Shown here one piece after another: positions 5,214 through 7,106 of a DNA stretch of 7,106 bases (within the stretch, counting starts at the first letter, position 1; each line of letters opens with the position of its first letter). Origin of the DNA: Bacillota bacterium (GTDB lineage Bacteria > Bacillota > Clostridia > Oscillospirales > Ruminococcaceae); the NCBI GenBank assembly GCA_023439605.1, contig JAEXNS010000139.1, positions 1 through 7,106 on the forward strand. The letters are read 5' to 3'. The notes under the pieces were generated by a model. The model searched no databases, was not told the DNA's origin, and worked only from the letters and a program-made list of their open reading frames with translations. Both the position numbers and the translations under genes were made by a program.

Positions 5214-6542
5214 ATGCCAATACCTTTAGTTGCTGTAGTAGGACGCCCGAATGTAGGAAAGTCAACTCTTTTTAATAAATTGATAGGGCAAAAATTATCA
5301 ATTGTAGAGGATACTCCAGGTGTAACAAGAGATAGAATTTACTCTAAGTGTGAATGGAGAAATAGAGAGTTCATGGTTGTAGACACTGGTGGAATAGAGC
5401 CAAACACAGATGATATTATACTTGCACAAATGAGAAGACAAGCAGAAGTTGCAATAGAAAAAGCAGATGTTATAATTTTTTTGGTTGACTTAAAATCAGG
5501 GGTAACAGCAAATGATTCAGAAGTTGCCAATATGCTTATTAAGAGTGGAAAACCAATAGTGCTAGCTGTAAATAAATGTGATACAATAGGTGAGGTGCCC
5601 TTAGAATTATATGAGTTTTATAATTTAGGTATAGGTGAACCTTTTCCTGTATCATCTTTACATGGTCATGGTACAGGCGATTTGTTAGATGAAGTATTTA
5701 AATATTTTCCTGAAAAAGTTGAGGAAGATTACTCTGATGAATACATAAAAGTTGCGGTTATAGGTAAACCAAATGTAGGAAAATCATCGCTTATTAATAA
5801 AATCGCAGGTGAAGAAAGAACTATTGTTTCAAATATAGCTGGGACAACTAGAGATGCTATAGATACGGTTATAGAAAAAAATGAAGGTAAGTTTGTATTT
5901 ATAGACACTGCTGGAATTAGAAAAAAATCAAAGGTAATAGAGCGAATTGAAAAATATAGTGTTTTACGTGCTTATATGGCTGTAGATAGAGCAGATGTTT
6001 GTGTTATAGTTATAGATGCTGAAACTGGCTTTACTGAACAGGATTCTAAAGTAGCAGGATATGCTCATGAGCAAGGTAAAGCATCAATTGTAGCTATAAA
6101 TAAGTGGGATGCTATAGAAAAAAATGATAAAACTATGAAAGAATATACTGACCGATTAAAAAATGATTTTAGTTTTATGTCATATGTTCCATTTGTTTTT
6201 ATATCTGCCTTGACAGGTCAAAGAATTGAAAGATTATTTGAATTAATAAAGTTTGTTAATGAACAAAATTGTATGCGAATTTCTACTGGAATGTTAAACG
6301 ATGTTTTATCATATGCAACAACTCGAGTACATCCTCCATCAGACAAGGGAAAAAGATTGAAAATTTACTATATGACACAGGCTTCAACAAAGCCACCTAC
6401 ATTTGTTACATTTGTAAATAATTCTGATTTATTCCATTTTTCGTATCAAAGATATATCGAAAATCAAATAAGAGCAACTTTTGGACTTGATGGGACACCA
6501 GTAAGATTTATTGTAAGAGAACGTGGAAAAGATAATGGATAG
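5214..6542 (+). CDS. der: Ribosome-assembly GTPase Der (EngA)
   Basis: This essential GTPase with two tandem G domains acts in late 50S subunit assembly. With the ATG start it has 442 residues, a normal length. G domain 1 shows GRPNVGKS (10-17), DTPGVTRDR (about 34-42), DTGG (57-60) and NKCD (120-123). G domain 2 shows GKPNVGKS (184-191), the TTRD switch, DTAG (231-234) and NKWD (296-299). The C-terminal KH-like domain (about 350-442) includes the conserved RLKIYYMTQ and PPTFVTFVN segments. An in-frame GTG at 5205 would add three residues, but that GTG lies inside the near-perfect ribosome binding site AAAGGATGTG (5198-5207), so the ATG at 5214 is preferred. It is transcribed with the DUF512 gene upstream, and plsY follows 20 nt after the stop. 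Confidence 0.97.
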   Translation: MPIPLVAVVGRPNVGKSTLFNKLIGQKLSIVEDTPGVTRDRIYSKCEWRNREFMVVDTGGIEPNTDDIILAQMRRQAEVAIEKADVIIFLVDLKSGVTANDSEVANMLIKSGKPIVLAVNKCDTIGEVPLELYEFYNLGIGEPFPVSSLHGHGTGDLLDEVFKYFPEKVEEDYSDEYIKVAVIGKPNVGKSSLINKIAGEERTIVSNIAGTTRDAIDTVIEKNEGKFVFIDTAGIRKKSKVIERIEKYSVLRAYMAVDRADVCVIVIDAETGFTEQDSKVAGYAHEQGKASIVAINKWDAIEKNDKTMKEYTDRLKNDFSFMSYVPFVFISALTGQRIERLFELIKFVNEQNCMRISTGMLNDVLSYATTRVHPPSDKGKRLKIYYMTQASTKPPTFVTFVNNSDLFHFSYQRYIENQIRATFGLDGTPVRFIVRERGKDNG

Positions 6543-6562
6543 TCACGAGGAGAAGTTTAATA

Positions 6563-7106
6563 ATGGATTATAAGTTGATAATTATTTTGATTTTTGCAGC
6601 TGTTTTTCCATATTTTCTAGGAAGTTGTAATTCAGCAATAATAGTTGTTAAAATCATGAAAAAAGAAGATATACGGAATTTTGGAAGTAAAAATGCTGGA
6701 CTTACAAATACTTTAAGATGTTTTGGAAAAGGGCCTGCTTTAGTAACTTTATTGAGTGATTTGATAAAAGGCGTCATTGCAATTGGTTTGTGTAGACTAT
6801 TGTATAAGATACTAGAAATAGAAGACCTCGGATATTTCGACATCACTGCTATTGGATATATAGCTGGATTTTTCGCCATAATAGGGCACATATTTCCTAT
6901 ATACTACAAGTTTAAAGGTGGAAAAGGAGTTTTGGTTTCTGCTACTTGTTTGTTAGCAATAGATTATAAGATATTTTTAATTGTAATACCTGTATTTATT
7001 GTTGTGCTTTTTTTTACTAAGTATGTTTCTGTATCATCTATCACTGCAGCTTTAGCATATCCTGTAGTTACATTTGTCATAAGATATTTTGTTGAAAAAA
7101 CAGAAT
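6563..7106 (+). CDS. plsY: Acyl-phosphate:glycerol-3-phosphate acyltransferase PlsY, N-terminal 181 residues (truncated by window edge)
   Basis: PlsY is a polytopic membrane enzyme that transfers an acyl group from acyl-phosphate to glycerol 3-phosphate, the first step of phospholipid synthesis; its acyl-phosphate donor is made by PlsX, which is not in this window. 181 of about 200 residues are visible. A hydrophobic N-terminal segment ends in GSCNSAIIVVK (20-30), the first conserved loop. DIRNFGSKNAGLTNTLR (36-52) is the second, and GHIFPIYYKFKGGKGV (108-123) is the glycine-rich third motif. Hydrophobic segments at about 4-19, 58-80, 94-112, 135-151 and 158-175 fit the five-helix topology. 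GAGGAG (6547-6552) lies 10 nt before ATG. The gene lies 20 nt after der in the same operon. The frame is open to the right edge and no defect is seen. Confidence 0.96.
   Translation, partial: MDYKLIIILIFAAVFPYFLGSCNSAIIVVKIMKKEDIRNFGSKNAGLTNTLRCFGKGPALVTLLSDLIKGVIAIGLCRLLYKILEIEDLGYFDITAIGYIAGFFAIIGHIFPIYYKFKGGKGVLVSATCLLAIDYKIFLIVIPVFIVVLFFTKYVSVSSITAALAYPVVTFVIRYFVEKTE

Noticed and set aside
5339..5530. 63-codon minus-strand open frame
   Set aside because: It is antisense to der G domain 1.
6568..6891. 107-codon minus-strand open frame
   Set aside because: It is antisense to plsY, which carries the conserved acyltransferase motifs.

Overview
The window is AT-rich, low-GC DNA that most resembles a Firmicute of the class Clostridia. 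The support is strong AAGGAGG-type ribosome binding sites, sigma-A-like promoters, AT-rich codon choice, a Bacillus/Clostridium-type glucose-6-phosphate isomerase, and a DUF512 radical-SAM gene directly before der and plsY. Species cannot be read from the sequence. I see no insertion sequence, phage gene, CRISPR array, tRNA or rRNA.

Layout. (1) 1-508, minus strand: the N-terminal 169 codons of mtaB (tRNA methylthiotransferase), with a TTG start; the gene runs off the left edge. (2) 509-757: a divergent control region. Two sigma-A-like promoters stand back to back, four bases apart, followed on the plus side by a leader of about 100 nt with overlapping inverted repeats. (3) 758-2906, plus: a 75-residue HPr-like protein lacking the phosphorylatable His but keeping the regulatory Ser, then pgi, then a small P-loop protein of unknown function. 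(4) 2918-3702, plus: a consensus promoter drives yceD (DUF177) and rpmF (ribosomal protein L32), closed by a strong intrinsic terminator. (5) 3703-3902: a GC-rich island that folds into a closed structured RNA of about 134 nt and looks like the 5' leader of the next operon. I cannot assign it to a known RNA family. (6) 3903-7106, plus: a PDZ/radical-SAM/DUF512 protein, the ribosome-assembly GTPase der, and the start of plsY (glycerol-3-phosphate acyltransferase), which runs off the right edge.

Themes. Most genes serve translation and ribosome building (mtaB, yceD, rpmF, der), with glycolysis (pgi and a possible PTS-type regulator) and phospholipid synthesis (plsY) beside them. The most unusual items are the unassigned structured RNA before the DUF512-der-plsY operon and the His-less HPr paralogue next to pgi. 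The other genes are ordinary housekeeping genes.
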